Shown here piece by piece: positions 21,754 through 33,130 of a DNA stretch of 64,000 bases; position 1 is the first letter of the stretch; every line of letters starts with the position of its first letter. This DNA comes from Aureobasidium sp. EXF-3400 (taxonomy: Eukaryota; Ascomycota; Dothideomycetes; Dothideales; Saccotheciaceae), in the NCBI GenBank assembly GCA_024195585.1, contig SWBL01000184.1, positions 35,248-99,247 of the forward strand, in the 5' to 3' direction. The notes beneath the pieces were generated by a model. That model made no database searches and had not been told where the DNA came from. It was given only the letters and a program-made list of their open reading frames with translations. Both the position numbers and the translations under genes were made by a program.

Positions 21754-24700
21754 CTATTCTCCTCGTCGCGGGCGATTCGAGGCGGGTAGAGGCTCAGCGG
21801 TCAGGTGTTGGTTGCTCATAGCTGCACCATTAGTGTGAGTGTGTCGCAATGAGCCCATGACGTGTCGTCCTGCGCTTCTAGACAAGGAGCCAACATCGTG
21901 TTTACCTATATGGTGTTAGTTCAACATCGAGTGAGAAGTGCGTTCAAGAAGACTTACCATCGCAGCATGCCCTCACATTCTCCAACCCATTGTGATTGTG
22001 CTCATGTGCCGAAAGCATATTACCCAAATCCTCAGTACTATCTTCAACCACACTCGCATCGTATATCGTCGCTTCCAGAGGTCGACGAGTACTCATTGCA
22101 CTCTTGCTTCGCTTGCTGGAGAAGCTGCCACGCATACTTCCACCCGGACTCTTGAACAAGCCACCCATGATGCCCATACGTCCTTGAGACCCTTCCAGAC
22201 CTGGAGTCTGCGCACCTCTTCGCTGAGACGCAGCTGCCGACTGCCGGTTGGCGAGTGACGGTACCTCGGACGCATGAGGGCGATGCGGTGATGAGTTGCG
22301 AGTTGTCCTACTGTTATAGCTGCTAAGACTTACACGAGTTCGGACGGTGTTACGACTCTGGCTTCGCATCGTGGGGTTGAACTCATCGACCATGTCTTGA
22401 GTCATCTCCTCGTTCTCACGCTCCGATCCAGTACGAAGTAACAGGTAGGAGAGCGCATTGAACCAAGTCTCATGTCTCTGGGCAGTTGGAGCTGTGAACA
22501 CAATCTCACGACCTGGGGTTACTATCACCAAACTCTTCCTATGCAAGCCAGGTGGGTACGCATTGTCATCTGAGATAACGCGGACGGCTTCGATAGCAAC
22601 ACTCTTGGCCTTTGACTGTTGCTTGCCAAGTGTGGAAGGATCGTGTTCACTCCAGTAGAGTGTTCTTGTGTAAGGGTGAACCCAGAAGAATCTTCTGTGT
22701 CTGGAAGCACTAATCTCAGAACGACCAGCCTTGCGTGTGTATTTCCAGAGATACTCTCCAATCATGGTCTGAGTGATAGCTTGGATCATGCGGGGATCAG
22801 TGGCAGGCAACATGTCCTCAGGATACAGCACGCCTCTACCAGGTTGGATGCGCTCGTCAACCTCTGATACGAAGCTCGAGATCGAACTGGCACGAGTCGT
22901 AGGGGACATGGGGTCTGGACGACCGGCAGGAATTGGTGCGAGGGCGCGATTGACAGTACCGCGTCCAGACTGGACAGATTTACTGATGCTTGGTGTGCGC
23001 GAACGGAGTGATGGAGGAGGTCTGTTGAGTGAGCCTGTAGGAACTGGCGGTGGGGCCATTGCGGTTTGTAGATTCTTTGCCCCTGCAGCCGCAGCAATAC
23101 GTTGCGTGTGGTCCGGAGGAAGAGGAGGTTGCGACGCGTGATTCTTGTGCATACTACCAGCGCTCGCGGGACGTCGAGGAGCTTTGGTGTTGGCAACCTC
23201 AGCCACGTATGGTGTTTCTGAAGCTCTTCTCGGGCTCTCAGGTCTGAGAGGTGTGCCTTCATCAATGTTGACAGCAGGGATCATCAAGGGAGTCTTGCGG
23301 CGCATCATCTTGTCGATCTCGTCAGAAGAGACCATGGTCTGCGTTCCCATCTCGGAAGTGGGAATGCGCTTCATGACAGGTCTTTCACCATTGTTCGACA
23401 TGCTACGCTGACTAGTGCCAACGTTATTGGAGACCTCGGCGAAAGGTTGTCTGAATTGGCTGTCCTGCTCAATTTGAGGTATGGTGTCATTCTCGTCTGC
23501 GAAGACAAGTGTGGGCTCTGCGAGGTTGCCGCCCTTAGCGCCACCGAACAGTCGGGGATCTTGAGCCAATGATCCATCTCTACTGCTAGTACGAGGAGGG
23601 AATTGAGTTCCAGAAGCAAGGAAAGCAGCACCAGGACGAACGCCATCGGTGCCTGGGATACTCCTTGAATCATCAGAAAGAGCCTTGTGATCGTCCATCA
23701 AGAACACGTCATCACGCTTCAAGCCATTTCTGGAAGGAGAGAATGAGTAATCATCCACGAGTGGCTCCCAGTGTTGACTGCGAACAGTAGAGAAAGTAAG
23801 CGCGTTCCTCTTCGACTCGATTTCCTTATCTAGTTGTGGCATACTGGGGGTGCGTGGCTCAGTATGAGATGTCATGAACGACGAGAACTCTAGTGAAGGA
23901 GTCTGCACCGGTACTGGCGAAGATGGCACGATAGGCGCTGACGACATGGACCCGAAAGGAGACATAGCGAACGATGGGAGTTCTTTCTCCATTGGTGCAG
24001 GCGCAATGGGCTCTGTATGCGAAGCAGGACCGGTAGAGACAGAGAAGACCTCTGGCTTCTTGTCTTCGACCAGCGGCGCAATTGGCTCGGTGTGTGTCGC
24101 CGAATATTGCGAGATAGAGAACTTTTCAGGCTCTTTGACGGTAGGAGTCACTATGACAGGCTCGGTGTGATGAGTAGAGAAAGTTGACATGGAGAACTGT
24201 TCAGGCTCTTTGACAGTTGGAGCCACTGTGACAGGCTCGGTGTGATGAGTAGAGAAGGTTGACATGGAGAACTTTTCAGCCTCCTTGACAGGGATGACGG
24301 CTGCCACCGGCTCAGTATGAGAAGTTGAGAAGGATGTCATGGCGAATTGTGGAAGCTCTTTGGGCAAAGGCAATGCGGCAACAGGCTCGGTATGAGTGCT
24401 CGAGAAGGTTGCGATGCTCAAGGGCTGTGCTTTGGGTTGTACAGGAGTGACGGGTGCAAGATCCTGCGACACAATACTTGCGAACTCCTTCTTAGCCTCG
24501 GGCAATGCGGTGACCTTGGGCTCGAACTCTTCCGCAGGTAACTTAGGGGTCGTCGATGCCGAGACAGGCTCGCTCTTGACAAACTGGCCAGGCATACTCG
24601 ACGATGCATCAGATGGTACCTGGGCAGTGTTCTCTTCGATGGATTTAGGTGTCTCATCGATTGCCTTCTTCTCATCGTCCTTCGAAGTCGAATGGCCAAG

Positions 24701-26992
24701 TGCGAATCCGGCAACGCCAGCAATGGCAGTACCGACAACACCGGCAGCAGCGCCAACGATAGACTTGGACTCCGGTTCCCAAGGCTCTGTCATCATAGCG
24801 GAGTCGACCATCTTCGATTTCGAGACTTCGGTGATGATGGGAGCTTCTGCGAGAGTGGGCTTCTTGATAGTTTCGGGACTCATGGGAGCAGACTCAAGGC
24901 CAGCATCGGTGGACGTTTCTTCGCCGCTGTCGCTGTCGTTGCTCAGGCCATCAAGCTCAGCACTGAGGCTCTGACCGAATTGAACAGGAGTTCTCTGGCT
25001 GGCTTGACTTGCAGGACTATCGTCACTAGCAAAGATTGCGCTATTGCGAGCAGAGCCGTTGTTGGAGCGACGACCCTTGCTAAGGCGTAGCTTGTACTTG
25101 GGCTGCTGGCCCTGGATAGGTGTCTTGACGTGTTCAAACTCGTCGGCGGAATTAGATGCTGTCGACATGAAAGATAAGCGATTCTCGGCTTTGTTGGTTG
25201 CATATGGACCAGGTCGGGAAACAGGTCGAGAGGAGGAGCCTTGGCTTTTGCTAGGGCTGAATTCGGTCTCGGTCAAGTCATCGCTGCTGTCGCCGTTGAT
25301 AGTCTCGGCTCCGGTCTGGAAAGCGCCTTCGGTCTCTGTGTTGGTGTTGTCGTCGTCCTCGTTGGCTGTCTCGAAGGCATCAGTTGTGCCTCGCTCATCG
25401 GCAGTCTCGAATGCGTCGGTAGTTTCAGCACTCTCAGGCTTTCCAAAGGCACCAGCAGTCCTGCCAAAGTTGAAGTTTCCGAATGGAACGATGCCTGGGG
25501 CAATCTTGCGTGTGGCGGAGTTACTCGGGCTTTCAATCAGGGACTGATCCTCCCACTCATCGTCGTCCATGATGATCTCGTGCTTAGCGGATCTAGCGGC
25601 TCCCAGCTTATCGGCACGAGCACCCTTGTTGAATTTGATGCCACTGTCGTCGGAACGGCGCTTCTTGCTCACAGACGGGCCAACACCTCCATCGCCGCGC
25701 TTGTTGTCCAGCTCGTCTCTAGCATCTTGCAACAAACGCTTGAGCTCGAATTTCTCCGTCTTTTCACGATGGATGTTGTTCTTCAAATTCTGGATCATAC
25801 GGTGGGCATGGGTGAGCGAGGACTTGAGGGTTTCGGTTTCGAGCATGCCGTGTCTTGGAGTGGGTTTGACAGGCGAGTTCTGCGGCGAGACATCAGGAGT
25901 CGCGACTTCGGAATCGCCGTTGTCGCGGCCTAGCGAGCGCTGATGATCTTGAGGCTGGCTGTCAGCGTTCCATCGCGCAGCTACCGCTTTCGCCAGCTGC
26001 GTGTTCTGTGAGGTCAACTCCTCGACCTTCTTGAGCAAGGCGTCACGCGCTGTCTGATGGCCGGTGACATCGCGGCGCAAGGTGAAGAGCTCGGCTTCAT
26101 GGTGCTTTTTGACGGATTCGTGATCATCGCTGAGTTTACCATGAGCAGCCTTGAGATCCTCCAAGTCGCGCTGTGCCGTATCCTTCTCGGCCTGGGCAAA
26201 CTTGAGCTGCTGCGACAGGCGCTGCTCCTTGTCGGTTGCCTCTTTCAATTGAGCTGTCAAGTCTTGCATCTGCGTCTCGAGGTTCCAGTTCTCATCCTTG
26301 CACTTCTGTTCGCTCTCATCCAACATGCGCAAGCGGTGCATCAGACTGGAGATGTCAGTCTCGAGCTGCTCCTTCTCGTTTGTAGCATCCTTGAGCGCAT
26401 TCTCCTTCTCGGCCAGAACGGCTTGTAGTTGTCTGACCTGGGCAAGAAGGGATGTGCTGATCTCGGTAGCGAACTCGATATCATGGACGCGGTTGGTGGG
26501 TTGGTTGCGCTGCCGTCTAGAGCCTTCGATGGGATTGCGCTTGACTGGCGAAGTGCGGGCCTCGGAAACGAAGAGGGCAGGACTCGGAGGGGCAGCGCTG
26601 AAGTCGGTTGACACGATGCGCGACTTGGGCAGGAAGGCACGCGCCGAGTCTTTGCCAACCTCGGTGTAATCTCTCTCCAGCTGATCCAGCTTTTTCTGCA
26701 GCTCGGGAGTGATGTCCTCGGATGCGCCCTCCTCGACATCCTTCAGACGAGCAGCTAGGTCTTTGCGCTGTTGCAACAAGGTGGTGCCGAGTTTCGAGGC
26801 ATCTTGGATGCGGCGCTCCGTGTCCTTCAAATGGGCCTCGAGGGCGCGCTTTGCCTGAGCTGGAGAGCTGGAGTTGTACAAGGAGAAGACCTGGTTGTCG
26901 AAGGAAGCGTAGCGGTGCGGACTCGGTTGAGTGGCATTGGGATTGACGAAGGGGTCGTCGCCGTTGGACGACAGATTAGCGGTCGTGGCCAT
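21754..26992 (-). CDS. apsA: ApsA/Num1-type cortical anchor with C-terminal PH domain
   Basis: Large cell-cortex protein (1728 residues) that in Aspergillus (ApsA), yeast (Num1) and fission yeast (Mcp5) anchors dynein and mitochondria to the plasma membrane for nuclear positioning. Exons: 21958-26992 and 21754-21905, with a 52-base intron near the end. Layout: short N-terminus with NPNATQPSPHRYASFD; long heptad-type coiled coil (about 45-425); disordered acidic Ser/Thr-rich region with a Gly/Ala hydrophobic stretch near 743-764; seven HTEP-containing 25-residue repeats (about 857-1047); disordered linker; PH domain (about 1408-1517; EYLWKYTRKAGRSE, RRFFWVHPYTRTLYWS); basic tail ending with HDVGSLSRSAGRHVMGS after the intron. 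The PH domain is the lipid-binding module in Num1. The size is in the family range. Confidence 0.93.
23850..24420 (-). repeat. tandem 25-residue (75-base) repeats inside ApsA/Num1 gene
   Basis: Seven copies of a unit ending in HTEP[VI/R], and one degenerate copy lacking HTEP, follow each other at 25-residue spacing. The core is [KP]E-x-E-x-F-S-[MI]-S-x-[FY]-S-T-x-HTEP-V. The third and fourth copies are nearly identical in DNA, so the array is still turning over. Yeast Num1 also carries an internal repeat array, though of a different unit. Confidence 0.9.
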
Positions 26993-28091
26993 GTTGACCT
27001 AGGCGGGTGTGCGACAGGGTCGCGACACGCGAGAATCGAACAGGATTAGTATAGTCGAAGAAGAAGATTAGTGAATGGGCTGCATCAGAGGCTTGAGATA
27101 TGATAAGTTATGCGGGATGTTGTTGTTGTGGGCTGCCGGCGACAAACACTGGGCCGCCGTTGAAAGGTTATTTTCGAGTTGCGGATAGAATGACAAAGTA
27201 GAGGTGAATCAGAAGCAGAAGAAGAAGCGGAAAAAGGATGTGTGAATTCGATTGGCCTTGACAGAAACAGGACTGTTGGACGCGGCTGCTCGATCCTTGA
27301 CAGCTGTTCGGGGAACAGAGACAACTCGTTCGACGAAACAAACACCCCAAGACAGCGACGGGAAGGGAGAGGGGGGAATGCAACCGAAGTCCATCCCGAA
27401 ATCTGGAAGTGCTCCGGATTCCAAGGCTTGCTGCTTTTGATTGGCTACCTGATTCGTGTGCTCCCGCTATTGCAACCCCCAGTTCCTGGCCCTCAAAACA
27501 TTCGTCTTCTCAGCTCTCGGCATCCTTCCAAAGCTTACAGCCGTACTTCGTATCATCGACTTGTTGAAGGATCCAACTGTCAAGCTCGGGCGAGCTCAGC
27601 TTGACTTCAATAAAGTCACTTCTCACACTGCAGTAGTTTAGGCGTCTATAGGCAGCGGGCTCGCATACCGCTCAGACAGTGCCACGACTCGTGCACCACC
27701 TGCAGCCAAGCACGTCTCTCCGCGCTGCTACCGGTACTCGGACAACCACATGAACCACAACAAGTTTGCCTTTGGCTCAAGTCCTGAAACACTTACATGC
27801 ACATTTGTCGTTTGTCGTTTGCGGCTCGGCCCAGTCCTGCACCTGTCACCCACTGATTGACACGACTGTACGGAGTAGCAGCTCGAGACATCTGTCTATC
27901 TCTTGTCCATAGCTAACTGAACGCTCTGCTACACATTCCAGCGCTGACGTATTGCTTCCGTTGGTGAATTTCCTGAAAATTATCTCGGCCTCCCCAATCT
28001 GCTCGTATCCCATCCTTGCCACTTTCCGACAGTGTGGAACAAACAACATATTCTCCTTTCAACTCGACGGCCCGCAGACGCTGGAACAAAC
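26993..28091. other. divergent intergenic region, about 1.1 kb
   Basis: Bidirectional promoter between the ApsA/Num1 gene and the methyltransferase-like gene. Purine-rich (GAAGAAGAAG) tracts occur near 27055-27240. No conserved coding sequence found. Confidence 0.55.
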
Positions 28092-28727
28092 ATGTCTTTC
28101 CCCATCTCAGACTTTCATCCAAGCTATGTACTGTCTTCACCGACCGCCATCCTGTATTCTGGAACCCTGCTGAATCAAGCGTATGCTATTCTGGTGAACT
28201 TCCCTAGGCCCAGCAATGGTTTTGCGTACCCGGGCCATTTCGCTGCCCTTGCTGCCTTCAGTGGTGCTAGTACGCTACTCTCTTCGCCCCTGCTGTTGCC
28301 AACGCCAAACTCCAGCCCTCTGCAGACGATTGGCAATACACTCATGACCATGAGTGTCTCACTCTTCAGTTGGACAGCCTACACAACACAACGAGGACGG
28401 CTGCCAGCAATCTTTGGTGGCAAAACACCTGACTTCATCATCGATTTTGGTCCGTTTGCCTACATCCGCCACCCTGCCTACACTGCCTATCTTCTGGGCT
28501 GGACTGGAGTCTTGACTGCGCTTGCAGGTAGGAATGATGCTGGTTGGAGAGTACCGGCCTTGGCTGTATGTCTTGTAGGTATCATAGGGGTCTATGGTAC
28601 CGGCGCCCAAATGGAGGAAAAGCAGATGCTTTCAGGCGAGGAAAATGATGGAAAGGTCGAACTCAGCGAGAAGTACAAGGAGTACATGAGCAAAATTAGA
28701 TATCGATTCTTTCCTGGTCTGTTTTAA
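28092..28727 (+). CDS. isoprenylcysteine carboxyl methyltransferase-like membrane protein
   Basis: Membrane protein of 211 residues with the C-terminal architecture of ICMT/phospholipid methyltransferases (PF04140/PF04191), which use S-adenosylmethionine. The start at 28092 is chosen over an in-frame ATG 60 bases upstream because its context and the following hydrophobic stretch look better. Hydrophobic segments are at about 17-36, 48-70, 82-98 and 134-165. The family core is FGPFAYIRHPAYTAYLLGW at about 119-137, with the RHPAY at 126-130, and ends with EEKQMLSG...YKEYMSKIRYRFFPGLF, the usual E-E-x-x-L...Y-x-x-Y-x-x-x-x-x-R-[FL]-[FI]-P pattern. It is shorter than Ste14, so true prenylcysteine specificity is uncertain. 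Confidence 0.85.
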   Translation: MSFPISDFHPSYVLSSPTAILYSGTLLNQAYAILVNFPRPSNGFAYPGHFAALAAFSGASTLLSSPLLLPTPNSSPLQTIGNTLMTMSVSLFSWTAYTTQRGRLPAIFGGKTPDFIIDFGPFAYIRHPAYTAYLLGWTGVLTALAGRNDAGWRVPALAVCLVGIIGVYGTGAQMEEKQMLSGEENDGKVELSEKYKEYMSKIRYRFFPGLF

Positions 28728-29272
28728 AGCATCAGGTCTTGCAGAATGAAGTATTCCGAACGTTCTTGGTCACTACCTTATCCATGATGTGACATCTAGC
28801 GATCAAAATCAGGGCGTCGCTGCTGTTGTCCCCCGATCAGCCGCCAGTGCTTGCCCAAACTCAAGAAGCGCTGCCAAGTATCAAAAGCTCAAGAACGTGG
28901 CAGTCGCATGACAGTAGCTCCTGCCTTGGTGACACCAAGTTGCAAGCAGCCGATAACTTCAACGAGACAAAGTGACTTGGACATCAAACAAGCCATCCAA
29001 CCAACCCAAGATCGGTGACCAGATACTTTGAGCCTGTCATTCAGAAGCCACAAGGCTGAAATCCTGCTGGTCAGTATACCGTACCACCTCAAGACCCCGC
29101 GCGAGCTAAACCAGCAATAAGGCCAGGCACACCAGCAACCAAATTCATCGCATTCCTCCCTCATCTCAGCAGTCATTGCGCCAGTGCAGTTCATTCTCAA
29201 ATGTCCTCAGCTGCCCCTCGCATCAAAAAACCTGGAGACTCAACCTGATCGAAGTGTAGACAAATCGCGACA
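28728..29272. other. intergenic
   Basis: Contains the 3' end of the methyltransferase-like transcript and the promoter of the first small membrane protein. Nothing else seen. Confidence 0.55.
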
Positions 29273-29503
29273 ATGATTTCGGCTGGCCTTGTCATCTTCC
29301 TCGTTATCCTCGGCTGTGCCGCCGTCTGTCTTTGCTGTTACGCCCTCTTCACCCTATCCTTCGGCAAGCGATCTGATCCTATCGATCGCAGCAGACCTGC
29401 AGCCGTTCAAGAGGAATACATGCGTGAAGTGCGTCAGAAGAACAGAGATATCATGCGGACCATGAGCAACCAGAGGATCCGCTACGATCCGAGCTATGCC
29501 TGA
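29273..29503 (+). CDS. small single-pass membrane protein, paralogue 1
   Basis: A 76-residue protein of unknown function. One strongly hydrophobic helix at residues 5-29 contains a cysteine cluster (ILGCAAVCLCC). A basic, polar cytosol-type tail follows with the block EEYMREVRQKN at about 47-58. The second gene, about 1.3 kb downstream on the same strand, shares SAG, LVILGC-x-A, CC and YMRE[VI]RQKN in the same order, so both are real and related. The cysteines next to the membrane could be palmitoylated (inference). There is no signal-peptide cleavage site I can support. The start context CGACAATGA is acceptable. Confidence 0.75.
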   Translation: MISAGLVIFLVILGCAAVCLCCYALFTLSFGKRSDPIDRSRPAAVQEEYMREVRQKNRDIMRTMSNQRIRYDPSYA

Positions 29504-30769
29504 TCAATTTCTGCCCTTGCAACTCCATTAACAACACCCATCAACACCACGTCGCTACCCTCGCTGTACCTTTTCGACAGCCTTTCCGCGCGACAATCTC
29601 ACGCCCGCGACATCCTCATATGATCCATTGCTTCTTATTTCCGATGCCGTTGTTTCCGGCCCACGTCAGAATGGAGCATGGCAGTCCTGATATCATGGTC
29701 GACTCTGTCCCGCGTCGTCGTGGAAGAGGATTATCTTTCAGTTCGGCATTGGTAGCGTCCGCGCGAAATAGTGGTCGGATGCCGGTCGCATATCGAATCC
29801 GGCTCGCTGGTGGCATGTATTTTCCTTCAGGCCACCTTGGTCAATGCCACGATAACGGCCTTGTACAGCAGACAAGGTTACACACAATTCATCAAGTTAG
29901 CGCATCGCATCAGTCAATACCTGTGTACCTATAACACTACTCCGACGAGCCGAAAGGGGAGCATTGTAGGCTTTATGTATAATCAGGCAGGACGGAGGTT
30001 AAAAAAAAAACACAAGACCTGAGGGGTTTGGGGCTGATGAAACAAGAAGACGCGTCGGAGCTGACGTTCACATGCCAAAGCCACTCACACCACTCCACAT
30101 CCACCCAGTCGCACCCTTCCGATTTTCCGCTCGCGCCAAATCCTGATCAATTCTGTTCATATCATCGTAAACGTTTGATCAACATTCACGACGCGTCGTC
30201 TCAGCTATGCTGTCATGTAAGAGAATGTCGAGCAGTCCTCTACCATCTCCAAGGTATGATTGTCAGCTGGACGAAGGGTTCACGCAGCAGAAAGCGGAAG
30301 CCGTTGCGAGTCCTGCAGGCTGCAGCTGCCAAAGTTTGTCAAAAACGTCTCCCGAGATCCGCAGCCCTGGCTTTATTGGTGGTATACGAGTTCCATTATA
30401 CGCATACGCAGACCAGAAACTTCTGTTTCCACAAACCGTCGCGCCTCAGCCTCAATCATTGCCTGTTTCGGTATGGGTGGTGTCGGCCTTTTTCCTGCTT
30501 CAGCTTTCGATCGTGTCGTCTGCTCCCCTGTAGCGTTGGCTGCCACGAGCTTACGCAACACAAAGTACACTCTCGGTGAAGTAAATACTAGGGGTAGGTC
30601 TTGTCTTTTCTGTTCTCTTTTTTTCCTTTCTTGCTACTCGTTTTCCGACACAATTTGATCACCTATCATCCTACTCACTCGCTCAATCTGGACCCTCGTC
30701 ATACGTCAACAACCAACATACACTTATAAACTCGACAACTGTTTTGTCACCTTACACCTCATCATCACC
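29504..30769. other. intergenic between the two small membrane protein genes
   Basis: Contains a run of about ten A near 30001-30010 and a pyrimidine/AC-rich promoter near 30600-30760. Open frames of 100-180 residues here lack conserved character. A TATAAA at 30725-30730 is annotated separately. Confidence 0.5.
30725..30730 (+). promoter_or_regulatory. possible TATA box of second small membrane protein gene
   Basis: TATAAA 40 bases before the start codon at 30770, in an AC-rich context. Close to the start codon for a TATA box, so the leader would be very short; it may be chance. Confidence 0.35.
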
Positions 30770-31078
30770 ATGGCTCTCAGTGCTGGAGCTACCATTGTCC
30801 TCGTCATCCTCGGCTGTGGCGCATTCGTTTGCTGTCTCGGAGCAATAGGCTGGTTCTACCGCCGAGAAGACTTGAACGAGCGAGGTGTAAACTATGGCTG
30901 GCGACCTAGCAACGATCAAGGCGACTACATGCGAGAGATCAGACAAAAGAACCACAAGGGCTTGTTCCATGTCGCAAGATATCACGACAGAGCTTCGAGT
31001 TCGCAAGGTTCCCGATCGCAGTACTCGGGATCGCATTATACGGGTGCGAGTAGGAGTGAGGCTATGAGTGCTGTGTGA
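30770..31078 (+). CDS. small single-pass membrane protein, paralogue 2
   Basis: A 102-residue paralogue of the product of 29273-29503. A hydrophobic helix at residues 6-29 carries the same ILGC-x-A...CC cysteine pattern, followed by WFYRREDLN. The shared block GDYMREIRQKN lies at about 51-61. It differs by a Ser/Gly/Tyr/Arg-rich tail (residues 75-102) that paralogue 1 lacks. The function is unknown. Same strand, same spacing of helix to motif, and adjacency point to tandem duplication followed by divergence of the tails. Confidence 0.78.
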   Translation: MALSAGATIVLVILGCGAFVCCLGAIGWFYRREDLNERGVNYGWRPSNDQGDYMREIRQKNHKGLFHVARYHDRASSSQGSRSQYSGSHYTGASRSEAMSAV

Positions 31079-31783
31079 TCGGTGTGGTCCCGCTCATATT
31101 GTATCTTGTGAGTATTCCGAGATACTCCATGGTTTGGGATGGTGACTGACTGTTCTTGTAGACGGTTTTTCTGAAACTCCGCCCACTCATCTTTACTCAA
31201 ACGAGTCAGGATATCATGACCTCCTCATACCTGGCCTGAAACTCATTCCGGCACCACACTTCTCTCGAAACCGAGCACTTCATCACCAAAACTCCCATAA
31301 TCGGCACACTCGAGACGCTTCATCCTTTTGTCGTCGAAGTAATGTCCAGCGCCATGTCCACCTCACCGGCCAACCAAAGTACCCAGCCTCATCTTTTCTT
31401 ATACACATCTCTTTTCCTTTTTCAAACGCATATACCCCGATCTTCGGACCTAGTCTGGATTCTTTTCATGGATTTCATTTTGCATCTTTGCTCCAGGATG
31501 GTTTGTCTGTTGGCCCACAGAAGGCTGGCAAGTCATTTTTCATTGTACTCTTATTCGATTATACCCTTGTACAAAGTAGTCTAATACCCTGCCTGCCTGA
31601 ACATACCACCTTGTGTCTGTGCTATTGTTTCTCCCTTGACATTCACCTTGTTGTGATGCAGTATGATCTAGTCTTACAGAAGGCAACTGCAACCGATCTG
31701 CAGCGGAAGGAACCGGCTTCGGGTAATCATCACAGGCTGCGTCGACTTCATGTTTCCCACTGAACCATCGATATAATATAATC
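31079..31783. other. intergenic
   Basis: Holds the probable 3' end of the small membrane protein transcript and the F-box gene promoter. A GTGAGT...TTGTAG pair at about 31108-31160 could be an intron in the 3' untranslated region. Nothing else seen. Confidence 0.45.
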
Positions 31784-33130
31784 ATGAACTGTCAAGCAAA
31801 CACATTCCCACAAGAGATATGGGCTGAGATATTAAATTACTGCCCTCAGGAGACCTTGGTAATTCTTTCACGCGTGTCTCCACTATTGTGTGGAGAAGCT
31901 CGTAAATTGTTGCTTCGAAAAATCGTATCAAAACACCATACCGATCACGGACACGAACACGAGTCAATGGGAATTATACACAGACCATGGTCATTCTACG
32001 AGTTCTTGGAAACAAACCGTGTCGATTGGAGACGAATGATCAAATCCATCAAACTATTCTGGATGACCGAATATATGGATAAAGACGGCAAAACTGCACT
32101 CATCGGCAAAGAGAAACCAATCGAAGATCATCTTATCTTCAAGACTGCAATGTTGTTGTGTCAATGTACTCGATTGTCCGAGTTCCACTTGAGCTCTAGG
32201 ATGCTGTCTGTGGTTACAACTCTGCTCAAAAATGGACCGCTACCTCTAACTTCCCTTGACTTTTCACTACCTTACCGATACTTGTGGGAGGATATCTATG
32301 AAGTTTTTAGCATACCCACACTGAAGACTTTGGTAATGCGGAATATGCTTAGTCCAGATCGACCTTCTTTTCGCTTTCCGCCACTCATACCGGATGATTT
32401 GCATGACAAGCATGGCACCTCAAATATACAATATCTGAGTCTTTTGGCCTGTGGCCCTCTCACTCATTTCATATCTCCCCTTTTTCAGTGGCCGAAGAGC
32501 TTACGGAAGCTGAACTATGCACCCATGCGTTCAAAGTGCGAACCATATTGGCGTACCATACTAAGACGAACTGGCGACATTTCAGATGCAGTAGACCTAT
32601 CTGTCTCGGTTCTATTACCTTTGAAATCAACACTGGAAGAACTACACTTTGATCTCGGATTGGACAGAGCCTGGATCTGGCCTTTCCAAACTGGAGAGCT
32701 CTTTCAGCCTTTTACTTCACTGAAACGTCTCACTGCTCCCGTTGAGATGGTCATGCATTCGAGAGGACTTTCACGCTCGAGGTCCGCCAAACCATTCTAT
32801 ACTAATCTACCACATAGCTTGGAAACTCTGGAACTCAAGTTTACGATATTGACTTCCTGGCACTCCAGACCAGCTCATTCGGATCTTGATGCTGATGCTT
32901 GTTTGATGTCTGATCCAGCACATCAGTTGTTCGATGAACTGTCAATCCTAGCGATGCAAAAGGGAGAATGGTTCCCGGTGCTTGGGCAAATCATGCTTAC
33001 TGGATATGGAGACAGACCTTTCTTGGTCAAGTGTGATCATACCGAACTTGCTTTGAAGGATCTAAAGAACAGTGGTGTTCATGTTGTTCAGGGTGACTGG
33101 TACCGAGAGTCCAGAGAGGCTTGGATCTGA
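31784..33130 (+). CDS. F-box-like protein, 448 residues
   Basis: Single-exon protein with an F-box-like N-terminus at about residues 7-48 (TFPQEIWAEILNYCP, then VILSRVSPLLCGEARKLLL). In other fungi this binds Skp1 to make an SCF ubiquitin ligase adaptor. The rest has no sharp repeat. Scattered leucine-rich stretches (for example PLTSLDFSLPYRYL, STLEELHFDLGL, SLKRLTAPVEMV and HSLETLELKFTIL) look like degenerate leucine-rich repeats that would bind a substrate. Many fungal F-box proteins have this form and are uncharacterised. It is convergent with a second F-box gene. Confidence 0.8.
   Translation: MNCQANTFPQEIWAEILNYCPQETLVILSRVSPLLCGEARKLLLRKIVSKHHTDHGHEHESMGIIHRPWSFYEFLETNRVDWRRMIKSIKLFWMTEYMDKDGKTALIGKEKPIEDHLIFKTAMLLCQCTRLSEFHLSSRMLSVVTTLLKNGPLPLTSLDFSLPYRYLWEDIYEVFSIPTLKTLVMRNMLSPDRPSFRFPPLIPDDLHDKHGTSNIQYLSLLACGPLTHFISPLFQWPKSLRKLNYAPMRSKCEPYWRTILRRTGDISDAVDLSVSVLLPLKSTLEELHFDLGLDRAWIWPFQTGELFQPFTSLKRLTAPVEMVMHSRGLSRSRSAKPFYTNLPHSLETLELKFTILTSWHSRPAHSDLDADACLMSDPAHQLFDELSILAMQKGEWFPVLGQIMLTGYGDRPFLVKCDHTELALKDLKNSGVHVVQGDWYRESREAWI

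Noticed and set aside
30028..30579. 183-codon plus-strand frame between the two small membrane protein genes
   Set aside because: Cys/Ser/Arg-rich composition typical of a chance frame in CT-rich DNA, with no domain and overlapping frames of similar length.
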